Of a stretch of DNA of 64,000 nucleotides, positions 43,974 through 55,320 are shown in pieces (position 1 is the first letter of the stretch; each line of letters opens with the position of its first letter). Source of the DNA: Neurospora crassa OR74A (lineage: Eukaryota > Ascomycota > Sordariomycetes > Sordariales > Sordariaceae). Location: the NCBI RefSeq assembly GCF_000182925.2, contig NC_026501.1:5559917-5623916 (forward strand). The letters are read 5' to 3'. Under the pieces are notes generated by a model. The model did not search any database, was not told the origin of the DNA, and saw only the letters and a program-made list of their open reading frames with translations. The position numbers and the translations under genes are program-made.

Positions 43974-45286
43974 TCACGGCCGCGCAGCAGCCGTAGGCGG
44001 CACCAAATTCCCCAAATTCAACACGTTCGTCAGACTCAGCCCCGACACATCAAGAGACAACTGAATCCCTCCATTCGCAACACCCGGCATCGGCATCACT
44101 GCGGTGGTTGTCGGCTTGGCTGCTGAAACGACTGGGAGGACAAGGACCGAGGTCGGCTCAGCTCCTGCTCCTACGGCGACGGTGGTGCTCGAGGTTGAGG
44201 TTGAGGTTGAGGTCGAGGTCGAGGAAGGGGCTTTCACAGAGACTGTTGAAGTTATGGCTACGGCGGGGGCGCTGGTTGATGTGCTGGTGGCGAGGTCGGT
44301 TGTGGATGTGGTGATGGCCTCCACGGTGGTTGAAGTGGTAGAGAGCCCCAAGGCAGAGGATGATGTGCTGCTAGTTGTTGCTGCAGCGCTCGTCGTGGAG
44401 GTTGCGTCAGCTGAGGGCACCGAGATTGAGGTCGAAGGAGCAGTAGCAGCCGGGGGCACCTCCAAAGTCGAAGTGTGTAAAGCAGCTGGGATCGAAATCG
44501 TCGTCACTCCCACTCCACCGCTGGCGTGCGGTAGTCCGTCGTTGGCAGGTGCTCCCGCAACCACTCCTGGTACTTGACTGGAAGAAGATGCTGCTGGTAC
44601 CGACTGGATCTGGGTGACGGTTGAGGCGATGACCTGCATTTGGGTGATGGTTTGGACTACCGTCTGGGTGACAGTCTGGGGCAAAGCTGTGATGGTGACG
44701 GTTGAAGGCGAGCCGGTGCCGAAAACTGTTGTTGTCACGAAAGAGAGCTGCAAGTTCCCAGTGCTTTTCGTCTGGTTAGCGGATTTGTTGGACATACTTC
44801 ACTTTCCCGGGATGATGTTTCTTACCCAGGTAGTGCCCCAGCAGCTCCATTTTGGGTCACGGTGACCGTCTCCGTCACGGTCCCGGCCGCGATCGTTCCA
44901 TTGACGCCAGCGCCTCTGCCCGCCGTCACCGTCTCTTTGATAGTCTCTGTAACTATCAAAACCGATCCCTGCGAGTTAATGCCAGCACCACTGCCCACAC
45001 CACTGCCCGCCGTCACCGTCTCTTTGACAGTCTCTGTAACAATCAAAACCGATCCTTGCAATTGCCCCCCGGCCTTTCCTTTCCGCCCTCTCTGTCCTTT
45101 ATGTTTGTGCCCGGTCTTCGCTAGCCTTCGTCCAGCAATCCCTTCTCTGTCGTATTCGGCAGCCTAAACATTTCTGAGTCAGTCATTCCGTGGATTGGGT
45201 CCGTGTCTTCAACCGTTGGTTCCTACCTGTACCAGTGACAGGTAGCTCAAGATCAGTACCAATAGTCGCACATAATGTTTGCTCAT
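43974..45286 (-). CDS. Secreted Ser/Thr/Val-rich low-complexity protein
   Basis: Three exons are proposed (45286-45227, 45163-44826, 44763-43974), giving 395 residues. Exon 1 encodes a clear signal peptide (YVRLLVLILSYLSLV). Exon 2 has a near-identical tandem pair, GSVLIVTETVKETVTAG and GSVLIVTETIKETVTAG. Exon 3 continues with TVTQ-type and then long Ser/Thr/Ala/Val stretches, likely heavily O-mannosylated. No GPI-anchor signal is visible at the C terminus, so a secreted or wall-bound protein is more likely. The exon 2 to 3 junction is uncertain: the better CTTGCAG acceptor would put a stop in frame, so an AAAAG acceptor at 44764 was used because it alone preserves the repeat frame. No enzymatic domain is recognised. 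Confidence 0.6.
44191..44225 (-). repeat. GAGGTY hexamer repeat (given on + strand) within the Ser/Thr-rich gene
   Basis: About six units of GAGGTT/GAGGTC in tandem on the + strand encode a Ser-Thr dipeptide run on the minus strand. Confidence 0.8.
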
Positions 45287-46888
45287 TGTGGTGTTGATGT
45301 GTACCCCAGCGGGCGCACAAGTCCTTCTTTGGCGGTCGATCCCCTTTTAGAAATAGCGCGAAGTTCAAGGTCGAGAAGGTTCGAAAATTAAAGCAACAGA
45401 CCAGCCGTTGGATATGAGTGTCGATGTGGGATCAACCCGACATGGATTGTGGTAGTAGGTAAGTACCTGTGTAGGTGTAGGTAACGACCGGACTTGCCAA
45501 AGATGATCTTCTTGAGATGATGAAGCGAGCGCGGTCCAACAATATGGGTGGCGAGAAGCCTTGGATGGCAATCCCACTACTTTTCGAGTCGATGACCAGC
45601 AGACAATCAACACAGCACGTTCCTTAACCTCAAAGCCAGATGGCGTAAATTGACAGGGAGTGAAAACGACCCAAAAGAAGGACAAAATGAAAAGAAACGG
45701 GGAATGAGACAAGACAGGATCAGCCTGTACCAACGGCGGGAATGAACGAAGGGAAGACTCTTGAGGGGGGGAAAGAGATGGATGTCAGGTGCGGAAGGTC
45801 ATTGCATCGCGGAAGGCAAATTTAGACGGCGAACATGGGATGCCCCAGGAACAGAGAGGACAACGGAAGGGCAAGCATTTCTATCATCTTTCACGATGCT
45901 ACTATGCCATTGTCAAGGTATAGAGATTATGAGGCAAGGGGTTTTGGGTCGGAAGAATTGCTTCAAGAAGCGCTAGGGTGGGAAGCATGGCCCTCGGCAA
46001 GAAAAAAAGGTCGAGATATGAGAAGGGATGCAAACTGTAGGTGTGAAGGACCAAGAAGATTTTTGGCGAAGACCATTACAAGGCTTTTCGGTATGAATTC
46101 TGGTCGCAAGAGATTCCGACAGCCGTGAACTTTAGTGTGCTTGAGGCTGATATGGTGGGGTGACCAAGGGGTGGATGAGACCGACTCCTGACGGCTGGTG
46201 TTTGAGATCGGTCTAAGCGAGACCGAAGCAAAAGAGACCAAGATACAGCCAAGGTCGACAGGGCACTGTTATTAATAACGACGGTACGTGACCTTCAAAT
46301 TTCCCACACGTAAAACTCGTGCCATATCGAATTGTATAGGAAACATGATGCTTATTGTATCGTTTTCTCCTACGTGTGGTCGTCGCAGCGACAAAGGGAC
46401 GCCGTGATGAGAGGCGGACGGCGGGCATACAGCCAAGGAGGATGCAATTCAGGTGGCTGCTGCAGATTGTCTGATACAATAAGAACCGAAAAGAATATGC
46501 GATGACGATTGAACCGGGAACCTCGACACTACCGAGAGACGCAAAACATTAGCATATGTTCAGGGTGCATGGTTGTTGGGATGAGAAGAGCCGGCGCGAG
46601 GGTGCCAAAACTGTCTAGCCGAATCGAAAACGCCACCACTCATCTCTGTCGTCGGGGTTCGGCCATTGTGAGTGACGAATATCGAGCAAGGAGTTGAGCG
46701 TAGCCCGTGAGCGTTTGTTCAAGCAAAGAAGGCTGTCGATACGTCGTTCGTCGCATTGTGTCCCGAGGTTTGAATTGTCCATGCAAGTCGAAAGTGCGGA
46801 AAGGATGGAGAAGAAAGAGTGTGGGGTAAAGCAATGTGCTTGGGGGAATATAGACTAAGAGCCTGGTGCTATAAAGTAACTAGGAATT
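45287..46888. other. Upstream flank of the Ser/Thr-rich gene up to the tRNA gene
   Basis: 1.6 kb without a recognised gene. It has an AGGTAAGTACCT near-palindrome at 45467-45478. Open frames here are short and overlapping on both strands. I see no repeat or element. Confidence 0.5.
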
Positions 46889-46960
46889 GGACCGGTAGCT
46901 CAGGGGTAGAGCGTTCGGCTGCAGTCCGAACGGTCACGCGTTCAAATCGCGTTCAGTCCT
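46889..46960 (+). tRNA. tRNA-Cys (anticodon GCA)
   Basis: A 72-nt cloverleaf without intron. The D arm is GCTC-AGGGGTA-GAGC, the anticodon stem TTCGG/CCGAA encloses CTGCAGT with anticodon GCA, and the T arm ACGCG/CGCGT encloses TTCAAAT. The discriminator base is T (U73), as expected for eukaryotic tRNA-Cys. The acceptor stem has one C-A mismatch (position 5-68) and a G-T wobble next to the T stem. The B box (GTTCAAATC) is good. A T-rich terminator follows 16 nt downstream. The CCA end is not encoded. Confidence 0.93.
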
Positions 46961-46976
46961 CATCCTCCTAGTTGCA

Positions 46977-46988
46977 TTTTTCTTTTTT
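46977..46988 (+). terminator. Pol III terminator of tRNA-Cys
   Basis: T5 followed by one C and T6 begins 17 nt after the tRNA 3' end. It is the first T run of five or more downstream and fits RNA polymerase III termination. Confidence 0.75.
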
Positions 46989-47296
46989 CTTCTCTTGCTA
47001 ATCTCATCTTGTGGTGCTTCTTGTTTTCTTCTTTTGCTCTTCTTTTGCTCTTCTTTTCTTTTGCCTTTTTTTTTTTTTTCCACCCTCGCAGCTTCTTGAC
47101 CTTAGGGCGTTCAAATAGCTCACCAGATTGCTGTATCAGTGCTCGTTGAACACTCATTGCTGACTTTCGAATTCCACTCTACTGCGTACAACATGGGGGT
47201 TCCTAGCATTGATATTTCCCCCAATGATATCTAGAGTCTCAACCCTTCATTCAAACTACCTCAAACTTCACCATCACACTGTTCCAAGATGCCCTG
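46989..47296. other. Pyrimidine-rich spacer between tRNA-Cys and the GFA gene
   Basis: The first 100 bp are a TCTTTTG/CTTTT low-complexity tract ending in T14 (47066-47079). The rest is the 3' UTR of the minus-strand GFA gene. Confidence 0.55.
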
Positions 47297-48031
47297 TTAC
47301 CAATTGTGTTTGCTTGAGACCCTTTCTCCTGTGCCCCCACGCACAGTATGTGGTTGATCCAGCGATTCCTGCGATGAACAGAACGCCTCGAACACCGAGC
47401 ATTCCTCTTCCGAGCGTGTTGCGTCTTCCGGTATGGGCACCATGGCGCTCTTCGTCCAGATGTGAATTGCTTTCGACCAGTCTAATCCCTCAAGACATCC
47501 ACCCTTGACGGAAACGAAGTTCTTACCCTTCATTTCATCAAGGAGACGGTGTTAGTGTTTGGCCCAACAAGTCTGCGATCTATCCTTGGGGATGACACCT
47601 ACAGCCGTGGAATGGATCAGGCGAGTCCCGCATTGCTTGCAGAAGTAACTTTACTCAAGTTAGTGATAATTGCTTTACGTGTGCTTGACGGTGCACGCTG
47701 AAATAGGAGAGGAACGGAATCACACCATTCTAGGTATTCACCATTGGGGTTTGGCCTCCTTTAGACAACAAACAGAGAGTTAGTAGAACGGCACCCTTGG
47801 GTCTTGGCATCGAAAGACTCATCAGAAATCTGGCAACAGTGTGACTACCACGTACTTGTAACAACTCAGAAGCGCCTCACTGGGCAAAGGAAACCGAGGA
47901 AAAATGGCCGATACCCCAAAGGCCGAGCTCGTCTGCCGCCGACATTCGGCGCAGTGGCAGATATAAAGGGCGAGAGGGTGCCGAAGAGGTGTTTTGAAGG
48001 TCACGGCACCACACTGACAGCTTGCATCCAT
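47297..48031 (-). CDS. GFA/CENP-V-domain zinc protein
   Basis: Four exons (48031-47856, 47758-47726, 47648-47603, 47527-47297) give 161 residues. The family is named after a glutathione-dependent formaldehyde-activating enzyme, but most fungal members have no known substrate. The zinc ligands are visible: SCQCGAVTF, CHCAECRRQTSSAFG, and after splicing CYFCKQCGTRLIHS. Then come FVSVKGGCLEGLDW and the IHIWTKSAMVPIPE end block. Exons 2 and 3 are only 33 and 46 nt; they are accepted because each junction keeps frame and rebuilds the family motif. The donors are GTACGT, GTGTGA and GTAGGT, and two acceptors are AAAG or GAAG, so exact edges carry some doubt. The C terminus after the PIPE block could be shorter in reality. 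Confidence 0.78.
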
Positions 48032-48692
48032 GGCAGATGACTTTCGGGCAACCTCGGTCTCGGATTTGTCGTACGGTTGGCGTAAGGTGTAGGAATACGG
48101 TCAACTTCACTGTCGATGAAAGTCACATTACAGTAAAGTAATGGATAAAGTTTGTGAGATGAATCAACATCTTATAAGAACAAGGAAAAAGGGATGTGGT
48201 ACCCGTAAGGCTTGGCGTGGTCGAGATAGGTAATGCACTAGGGAGGGCCAATCAACTATACAACTTTTGGAAGATGCTGGACAGGAACTCGTTGTTCACG
48301 TTGCCTTGTACTTCAAGCCAATTCTTACGCAGTTCGCTACTGATTGTTGAAAGAGTCAGATTTGTAGACCGCCTCTGGTTAGCTGGAAAGCTGACTCATC
48401 GCAACCAACGTGTATTTCGGCTCCAGCTGAACTTTTTTTTCTTTTCAACCATACCGCAACAGGCAGGTAAACAATGATTGTCCCAAGGAGCAAAATATAG
48501 GCGAAAATAATCATATTCGTATTAGTGATAAAGTATCCCATATCAATGCTCTAAGGGTAGATATTGGACCCTGCCAGAACCCCCGATGTCGAATATCACC
48601 GGAACGCCATCTACATCATCACGAACGCTTTCCAAAAGACCGCCCTGACCGACGTAAAACAAACTCAAATCACGAACCAAACGTCCACCACT
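48032..48692. other. Intergenic between acyltransferase and GFA genes
   Basis: 660 bp that contain the acyltransferase 3' UTR and GFA upstream region (both minus strand). T9 run at 48430-48438. Nothing else is seen. Confidence 0.5.
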
Positions 48693-50252
48693 CTATGCAG
48701 CCTGCGAATATCCCGGCTCCAGTCGTCTCCCACCGGGTCGCTGATCCGGCTGAGCTTCCCTGTCCAAACAAGCGTTTTCCATCTTCCTTGCTATCCGGAC
48801 GATAGGCTCGTCAATCGCCCTCATGAAGATATCAGCCGCCCATACAACAATGGGCCCAAGCACGCACAATCCCAAAACCCAGCCCATTGTCTTTTGCGTC
48901 GTATTCTCCATCCCCATCATCCCCTTGATCCCGTGCGCCTCAACAGCCTCCTTATAGTCATCCGTGCCAGGTTCGCCCTGAGCCGGCACAAATGGGCTGC
49001 CAAAGACATAAGCCTGGAAGAGTCCTAGAACCGGCCCATGGCAAATGTAGATGGCATAGCTGATGCGCCCGCAATACTGCGCTAGCGAACCTTCGAAGAA
49101 GCGTTTAAGGAGCGGAAGCTCTCCGACAGCCCAGACCGTTCCTATCGCACAAAGACCGAACCAAAACTTTTGCGGGGCGAGATGGTCCATCTTTGCGAAC
49201 GGCATGGGCGTCTTTGCCAAAAACCACCGGATCCCCGGCGTCTTGTCCGCATAGTGATTAGGCCAACCGCCGACAAACAATCCCAAGATGACCAGCGAGA
49301 TGCAAAACACGGTCTTCAGCGTCGACAGACTAACAAGCCCGCCGCCCTGCCTGACCTCCCGATGGCCATACTTGTCTAAATCATCATCATCCTCCTCCTG
49401 CGCCACCGACTCCCATTCCTTGTTCTGCTGCTCCCTTGCGCTCTTCAGCACATGCACCTCCGCAAGGAACAGGCCCGCCAGGAACTCAAACCCAGCCCAC
49501 TTGCCGCAGCTGAGGCAGTACCCCATCAACCCCAAAACCATCATCTGCCTGATGCGCAGCTTGGTGCGCGCCAGCATGAGGATCACCATAAACAGCAGCA
49601 TCGAGTGCGCGAACTCGATCGGGATCGTCCACAGATGGATGTCGTAGCCGGGCATCATGTCCTTGTCCCAGGCCCACGGCCAGGTAATCTGCGTGAAGAC
49701 GACGCGCTTCCAGACCATCAGCTGCTCGGTCCACGATGCGCGCGGGTTCCGCCCAGGGTAAAGGTCCATCTGCTGCAAACACATGATCATGAAGGTCGAG
49801 GCCACGCAGGGCCCAAAGAGGCGGAACGCGCGGCGGAAGGTCGAGGAGCTGAGAGTGACATAGCATTTGTCAAAGTCGCGGGCGTGGATGGCCTTGATGG
49901 GTTTGTACGAGAGCACAAAGCCCGAGATGACAAAGAAGATGTGCACCATGGGCCGGCCGGAGAAGATGATGCGTAGGAACGGGAGCTGAATCCACCCTCT
50001 CGTGGCCGTTTCTGGGCGGTCATTGTCGGCGACGCCGTAGGAGCGTGTCAGAGAGTTGTAGTTGTCCTCGGTATAGTGGCAGAAGAAGACGATCACGGAG
50101 GCTATGCCGCGTAGGCCGTCGAGGTACGAAGTTGGGTGTAGTCGGGTCGCTTTCCTATGATCAGAGAAAATGGCGTCGGCTATGAAGCTCGGGAGGAGAG
50201 CCCGGAGAAATGTGTCGGCCCATGATACTGGGTTTAGTTGATGGCGGAGCAT
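48693..50252 (-). CDS. Acyltransferase-3 family membrane protein
   Basis: A 519-residue single-exon protein of the acyltransferase-3 (OafA/NolL-like) family, integral membrane enzymes that acylate sugars or small molecules. The opening motif is YLDGLRGIASVIVFFCHY, in which Arg48 and His59 form the family R-x10-H pair. About ten hydrophobic segments follow; among them are the GRPMVHIFFVISGFVLSYKP loop and a later SYAIYICHGPVLGLFQAYVF helix typical of the family. A cytosolic acidic stretch (EEDDDDLDKYGH) splits the membrane domain. The start at 50252 is the first ATG and precedes the conserved region by about 40 residues. The substrate cannot be told from sequence. Confidence 0.85.
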   Translation of the reverse strand: MLRHQLNPVSWADTFLRALLPSFIADAIFSDHRKATRLHPTSYLDGLRGIASVIVFFCHYTEDNYNSLTRSYGVADNDRPETATRGWIQLPFLRIIFSGRPMVHIFFVISGFVLSYKPIKAIHARDFDKCYVTLSSSTFRRAFRLFGPCVASTFMIMCLQQMDLYPGRNPRASWTEQLMVWKRVVFTQITWPWAWDKDMMPGYDIHLWTIPIEFAHSMLLFMVILMLARTKLRIRQMMVLGLMGYCLSCGKWAGFEFLAGLFLAEVHVLKSAREQQNKEWESVAQEEDDDDLDKYGHREVRQGGGLVSLSTLKTVFCISLVILGLFVGGWPNHYADKTPGIRWFLAKTPMPFAKMDHLAPQKFWFGLCAIGTVWAVGELPLLKRFFEGSLAQYCGRISYAIYICHGPVLGLFQAYVFGSPFVPAQGEPGTDDYKEAVEAHGIKGMMGMENTTQKTMGWVLGLCVLGPIVVWAADIFMRAIDEPIVRIARKMENACLDREAQPDQRPGGRRLEPGYSQAA

Positions 50253-53200
50253 CGTGCTGTTATGTCTTTATGCTTGCAGTGTCGGTAAGAGTGTTACACC
50301 GGGCACTTTACATCAACTCCAGTCAGATCTTTGTTGTTGACACAGCAGGAAGGAGCATTGGTGAGTTTCTAATAATGAGAGTCAGAGGAAAATGTGTCTG
50401 GAGTATCCAGGTTAGCGATGGGTTCGTTTTTCTTATCGTTTGAGGATGGCAACAAAAGTGTAGAGGTGCGCCGTGGAAAGACCACCGGACAGGATAAGCT
50501 TCAGTATAGCTCAACTGCGTGATGACCCTAGATTGGATGAACTGTATATCAAACACAAGAAAGCGATGGAACCGCCACCAATCGACTGGATTGTAACCAA
50601 ATGGTTTCATCAAGTTCAGGATATTCATGCTCGAATTATGAAACACGGGACTTACCAATCATTCTAACCCACCGCCAAAGAATACTGATAGTTTGATACT
50701 TGAGCCGGCCTCGTCCACGACAACAAAGAGGGTCAGCAACGTCAACAACAAGACAAAATGCAAAGCCGATGCACAACCCGCAAAGCACTGAAAGTAAAAT
50801 CAAAAGAAAGATGAATGAATGAGAGACTTCGAGAAAGGGACTAGAGCCAGAGAAAAACGGTCCCAAGGTCAAGGAGTTGTGACAGGCCCCACCGATCGTC
50901 CAGGAACAGCAGAACGTCCCTATTTCAAGCCCACCATCACAGTTACAATTCTGCCACTCAACCTGAACAGGACATCCCCTGAATGGAAGAAGCCTTGCTT
51001 TTCGTGGATGATCTGCGTGTTGGTGAGCTCATCATCTCTCCTCTTGGACCCCTTTTGAAACGGGTTGTATGCGAACGGTGTTTCCTATCTCGCTCGTCCC
51101 CAGGGCGTCAGGGCGTCTCCTTCTTCTTTCACCAGGTTCAACTTCCAACGAGCAATCTGCACCTTGATGTTTTGATAGGCTGACAGGTGTTGCACTCTCC
51201 CTGACAGCTTGTGAGCTGAAAAAAGAAACTGATCATACCTCCACATCATCAGTGTGGCGTAATGTGAGCTATCGGTCCAATTTTGAATATCAGCAGCGGT
51301 CCCCTTTCTTTGCGAGGCGAGTGAACCTCCGTATCGTCTCTAACATGGTAATCCTCGGGTCTCGAGCTGAATCTATGGTACATCTGGGCTGTAGCTGATG
51401 CCAAGAAACTGTCTCCGACATTCATTGGTGTCCTGAAGCCCACTTCCTTTCCGAGCTTTTCCTCTTGGAAACTTAATATTGAAAAGGAGGACCCATTAGC
51501 CATTCGGGACTATCGAAAGCAATGGCCGAGCGCGAGAACGATAGGAGAGCAGGTGAAAGGAAGCTCTTCTGTGGAGCAGAGTTGGGGAACAGACAGGAAA
51601 CCTAGCCCCCTCCCCAACAGGTAGGTTTCGGGAGTTGTAGAGGCTGGTTGGGGAAGGTCAGGTCCCAAATTATCATTCAGGGGTTGCCGATCGGTAAGGT
51701 GATGCTTGGGTTTGTGCGGGTGATACATTACCTACTATACCCCCTCGTTCAGTATGCTGGCCACCTTGGGCTTTCCAGGGTTTAAAAAAGGAACAAGCTT
51801 TTGGTATTCACTTGGCTTCCCGTTGGGCGGAAGCTTATTACCCCAGAAATTAGGACGGCAAGGGTTGTCGTTGGCAGGAAGCGTGGGCTTCAAAAATCTT
51901 GCTTGAGAAGAAGGTCTTGTTTCTCAATGGTTCGAATCGCCGGGTCGGTCCTTGAGCTGCTTTGGGACTCTTGGCTTGGTCCGCTCGAGACAGGGCTTCG
52001 GGTACTCAAACATCTGCCGAAATGTGCATCGTTCTAGGCCTGACAAGCGTCACCAGCCCGAGATACTCGAATCTTGTGATGAGAACAGGTCGAGTTGAAT
52101 TCTAGCCGACATCTGATTACCTACCAAAATCCCGGCGTGCAACTCGCTGTTACAAATGTCGCGAGCAAACGGTGCCTCTTCTTCGAATGACGCAGCTGTG
52201 GTGTCCATCCGGTAGGTCCTTTGCGAGTTGTTAATTGTTGATCAGTGGCACCAGCGGTAACCGGTCAGCGATGTTTGTGGTAATCCCCCTGAGCAAGGGG
52301 AATGAGCTATTTGCGTTAGCATGCTTAACAGAAGCAGGCGGTACACAAAGCAATTTGCTGTTAGTAGGACAATCTTGGTAACCTCCCGCTCACACTGACA
52401 CTGAGCTATCTCAATCCTGTCTTCCTCTCGTAACTTCAACCTATCTCGGATCATTTCCGAAAATGCACTGCCACCATCACCGAAAGCCAACTTCTAGGTG
52501 AATTTTCGTTTCAAAAGCTAGCATATAACGGCCACACCATTATAGGATAGGAGATCTTACCAGGCACCCGCTCCGATTTGAACGGCTCATACGGAGTCTG
52601 CGCGCACTTGACTGGGATTTTTCTTAAACCTCCCGTTTTCCTCCTTCTTGGTACCATTCACAGCTTCAGTTGAATAGCTCCTTCAACGACCGACACCACC
52701 CAACCTTCTCGTCATCTGTCATATATCCCCATCCCCTTATTATATCCCCATTCAAGTTTCTTGACATTTTTAGCCTCGCCAGACCATGGAAGATCCGAGC
52801 GAAGCACGATAGTTCTGCAGTCTCTTCCGGACCAGATATACATCTCCACCTGTACCTGGCCTTTCAGCCCTGTTGGGCGCCGCAAAAGAACCCTTTATCA
52901 GATTCTTCTCTTTGTAGTCGATGCATAATCTCATCCCGCGAAGCCCCGCCCTCCAGTTTCAGCGGCGGAACATAGCTCTCCCCATGCTTCGGCCTTCTTG
53001 ACGTTACTGTTTTGGTTGTTATCGGCGTTATTGAAGTCCACAGCTCGGCGCCATGCTGTTTGACTGTGGCTACTTAGGTAGCAGGACGTGATCAGCTTTC
53101 GAAGCATAGAGAGTAAGTTGCTAGTAGACCACCTCTTGTAACAGCTAAGATAAAGTGATCCGGAGACCGAGCGAGGAAAGGTCAAGTTCAAAGTTCCAGT

Positions 53201-54401
53201 AACCACCACTTATGAGAGCAATCACCATCGTCTGAAAAGATGCGCAAACAATCAACAACTAAACCTGCGACAGGCCGGCGTTTGGATGAAATATATCAAT
53301 CATTATCATTGTCATCCTGACTACCGTTTTCACTAAGCTTCTATCCTTTGACCACGCTTTCCATTGGTTTTATCAGCTCGGGATGGCCCGCAAATAGCAT
53401 GCGAGCCTGCTCGAAGCATACGAAGAGCCGAAAGCCGAGTCCCGATACGGCGTGGTGGCGTGCATGTTGGACCGACACAGCAGGCCATGCCGTCGAGCCA
53501 GAGTAGCGACGGATGCCATCACCATCTTAAATGCTATTGATACTGGCCTGTATGGAGGTGGGCGCTGTGTCAGCCAGCTTATCGTGAGACTAACAGGCCG
53601 AGCACACTAGTGGTAAACCCACTTTACCGTAAACCCTTTGCACCGTAGAACGTATCGTTTTCCCAAGTTAAGCTCGGCCGATAGTGAAAATCTAACCTCC
53701 CCGGCTAGATCCAAACTTTCTCCAGCGTAGCAGTCAGGAAACCAAAGCCAACGTCAGGTGGGTTGAATATATCGACCTCTCTTCAGAAGCTCGTTCGAGG
53801 TACCGTCTATTATTGATTGATACGTGTCAGTCAAATGGTTCTGGAGCTCAGGGACTTCCAGCTTGTTGCTGCAGTCCCAAACAATATCCTCAATAAGACC
53901 GCCCTCCCGGCATATGATAGGCGGGTTGCAACAAGCGGCTGAAAAATGTGATTGGGTCACAAAGGGCACAGTCACACTGCAGGAAACGCTGTCATCGTCG
54001 GCTACCAAAACGCAGGAGCTGTTGCAGTGGGTACGGGGGAGTCGGCGGTTGCTACCAACCAACAACACCATGGACCCGCCATCACCGTGCTGGAAGTGTC
54101 TTTCCTGTCTTTCCGGACTTGGATGCTCCAACCAACTGGAGAAGAAAATAGCACCTGCGAATCGTAGCATATGAACACGGCAGAAGCAAAACCTGTCTAA
54201 AAAACAGCTCATGCTCCATGTCCAAGGCATCGAAAATCGGTTGGCTCAGCAGCCGAGGCTTCTGCCAAAGAATTGCCCCTTAGATGTAATCCGCGCATTG
54301 GGTTTATTGCTCCCAGCTCATGGGAAGCAATAGATCGCAGAGATTGCCATTGGTGTTTCCCCGGATCACACACGGAGCTGGCTTGAGATTATCCTGTTCG
54401 C
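50253..54401. other. 4.1-kb gene-poor stretch
   Basis: This is the longest stretch without a supported gene. The left end is the acyltransferase upstream region and the right end the MED8 3' flank. The longest open frame is 158 codons at 53754-54230 (minus), overlapped by open frames on the other strand and without family character. Base composition looks ordinary: no AT-rich RIP-like block, no terminal repeats, no transposase or polymerase motif. A GGTTCGAATC box near 51931 resembles a Pol III B box but has no cloverleaf around it. A noncoding transcript cannot be excluded. Confidence 0.5.
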
Positions 54402-55320
54402 TCACTGTGCGGGAGCCGGACGCCCCCTAGGTTTCTCTCTCTTGCGTATGGCCTCCAGGTCAACATTCTTCGGGACCTTCATATTGCCCCTCGAAGCAAG
54501 CCAGAGGACATGCTCTGGATGGAACAGATTCGCCGCATTGATGTTGCCGAGCCCAGCGGTAGCAAGCGATCTGTCTTCGTCCTCGTCCTCGTCCTCGTCT
54601 TCTTCCTCGCTGTCCTCCTCCTCAAGTGATCGCTTCAGACCGGTGCGCACATTCTCAATGCCCATCTCGCGCTCGGCGATCGTATAGGGCTCGTTGGCTT
54701 GGTTCATGAGGTAATCCCTGATGCTGTCCATGCTGACCTGAAACATATCGGCCCACTGTTCGTTGAACGGGTCCGAGGGCGCGTCCTCCTCTTCGTCTCG
54801 GTAGTCGTCGTCGTCATCGTCGTAGTCGTTGCTCCTCTGTTGGGAGCTGGCCAGTTTGCTCGGGTCCAAACCAGAGGCCTTTGCTACGCTACGCGCATCT
54901 TCGACCCAGCTCTCGACTTCCGGCTCGAGTTTCTTTCTGAGTAGTTGCAGAAGGATGTGTTCCTGAGTGCGCCCAGGGAAGTTTGTCGATGGGTGGACGA
55001 CGATGCGTTGGAACAAGTCGGAGTTTTCGTCTGCGAGCTTTTGGATAGTTTCGAGACTCTTTTGGAGAATGGCTGCTGAGGCTGTGAGGGACTCCCTGTG
55101 GAAGAACAGATCCGTATAAGAACGCCGCCAGCCTCGAGGGAGAAAGATGTAGGACGGGGGACAGAGCAACGACTTACTGACTTGGGAGAGGCTGGCTTCG
55201 CTGGATATCATTAAACAGGCTGTTCAAACTGTGAGTAAGTTGATGGAATCGGTTTCGGAGAACCTCGAGCTGCTTGAATTCATCGGGAGCTAGACGGAGG
55301 GAATCTTTGCCATCGGCCAT
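54402..55320 (-). CDS. med8: Mediator complex subunit 8
   Basis: Med8 belongs to the Mediator head module, which bridges activators and RNA polymerase II. Two exons (55320-55178 and 55095-54402) give 278 residues. The N-terminal helix [23 protein letters not shown], the [19 protein letters not shown] segment across the splice, and [34 protein letters not shown] are typical of Med8. Then come an acidic Asp run ([12 protein letters not shown]), the [12 protein letters not shown] block, and a C-terminal ALWLASR-like segment with a basic end. The donor GTAAGT gives CA|G, rebuilding Gln; the intron is 82 nt. The ATG at 55320 is chosen because the upstream frame lacks conserved sequence. Confidence 0.88.

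Noticed and set aside
44104-44577. 157-codon Val/Glu-rich frame on the + strand
   Set aside because: It is the reverse of the Ser/Thr-rich secreted protein and arises from the GAGGTY repeat.
51925-51950. GGTTCGAATC, a perfect-looking Pol III B box
   Set aside because: No cloverleaf or anticodon stem can be formed with the upstream sequence; a chance match is plausible.
53754-54230. 158-codon minus-strand open frame
   Set aside because: Opposite-strand frames are also open over the same stretch and the protein has no domain or signal; not enough to call a gene.
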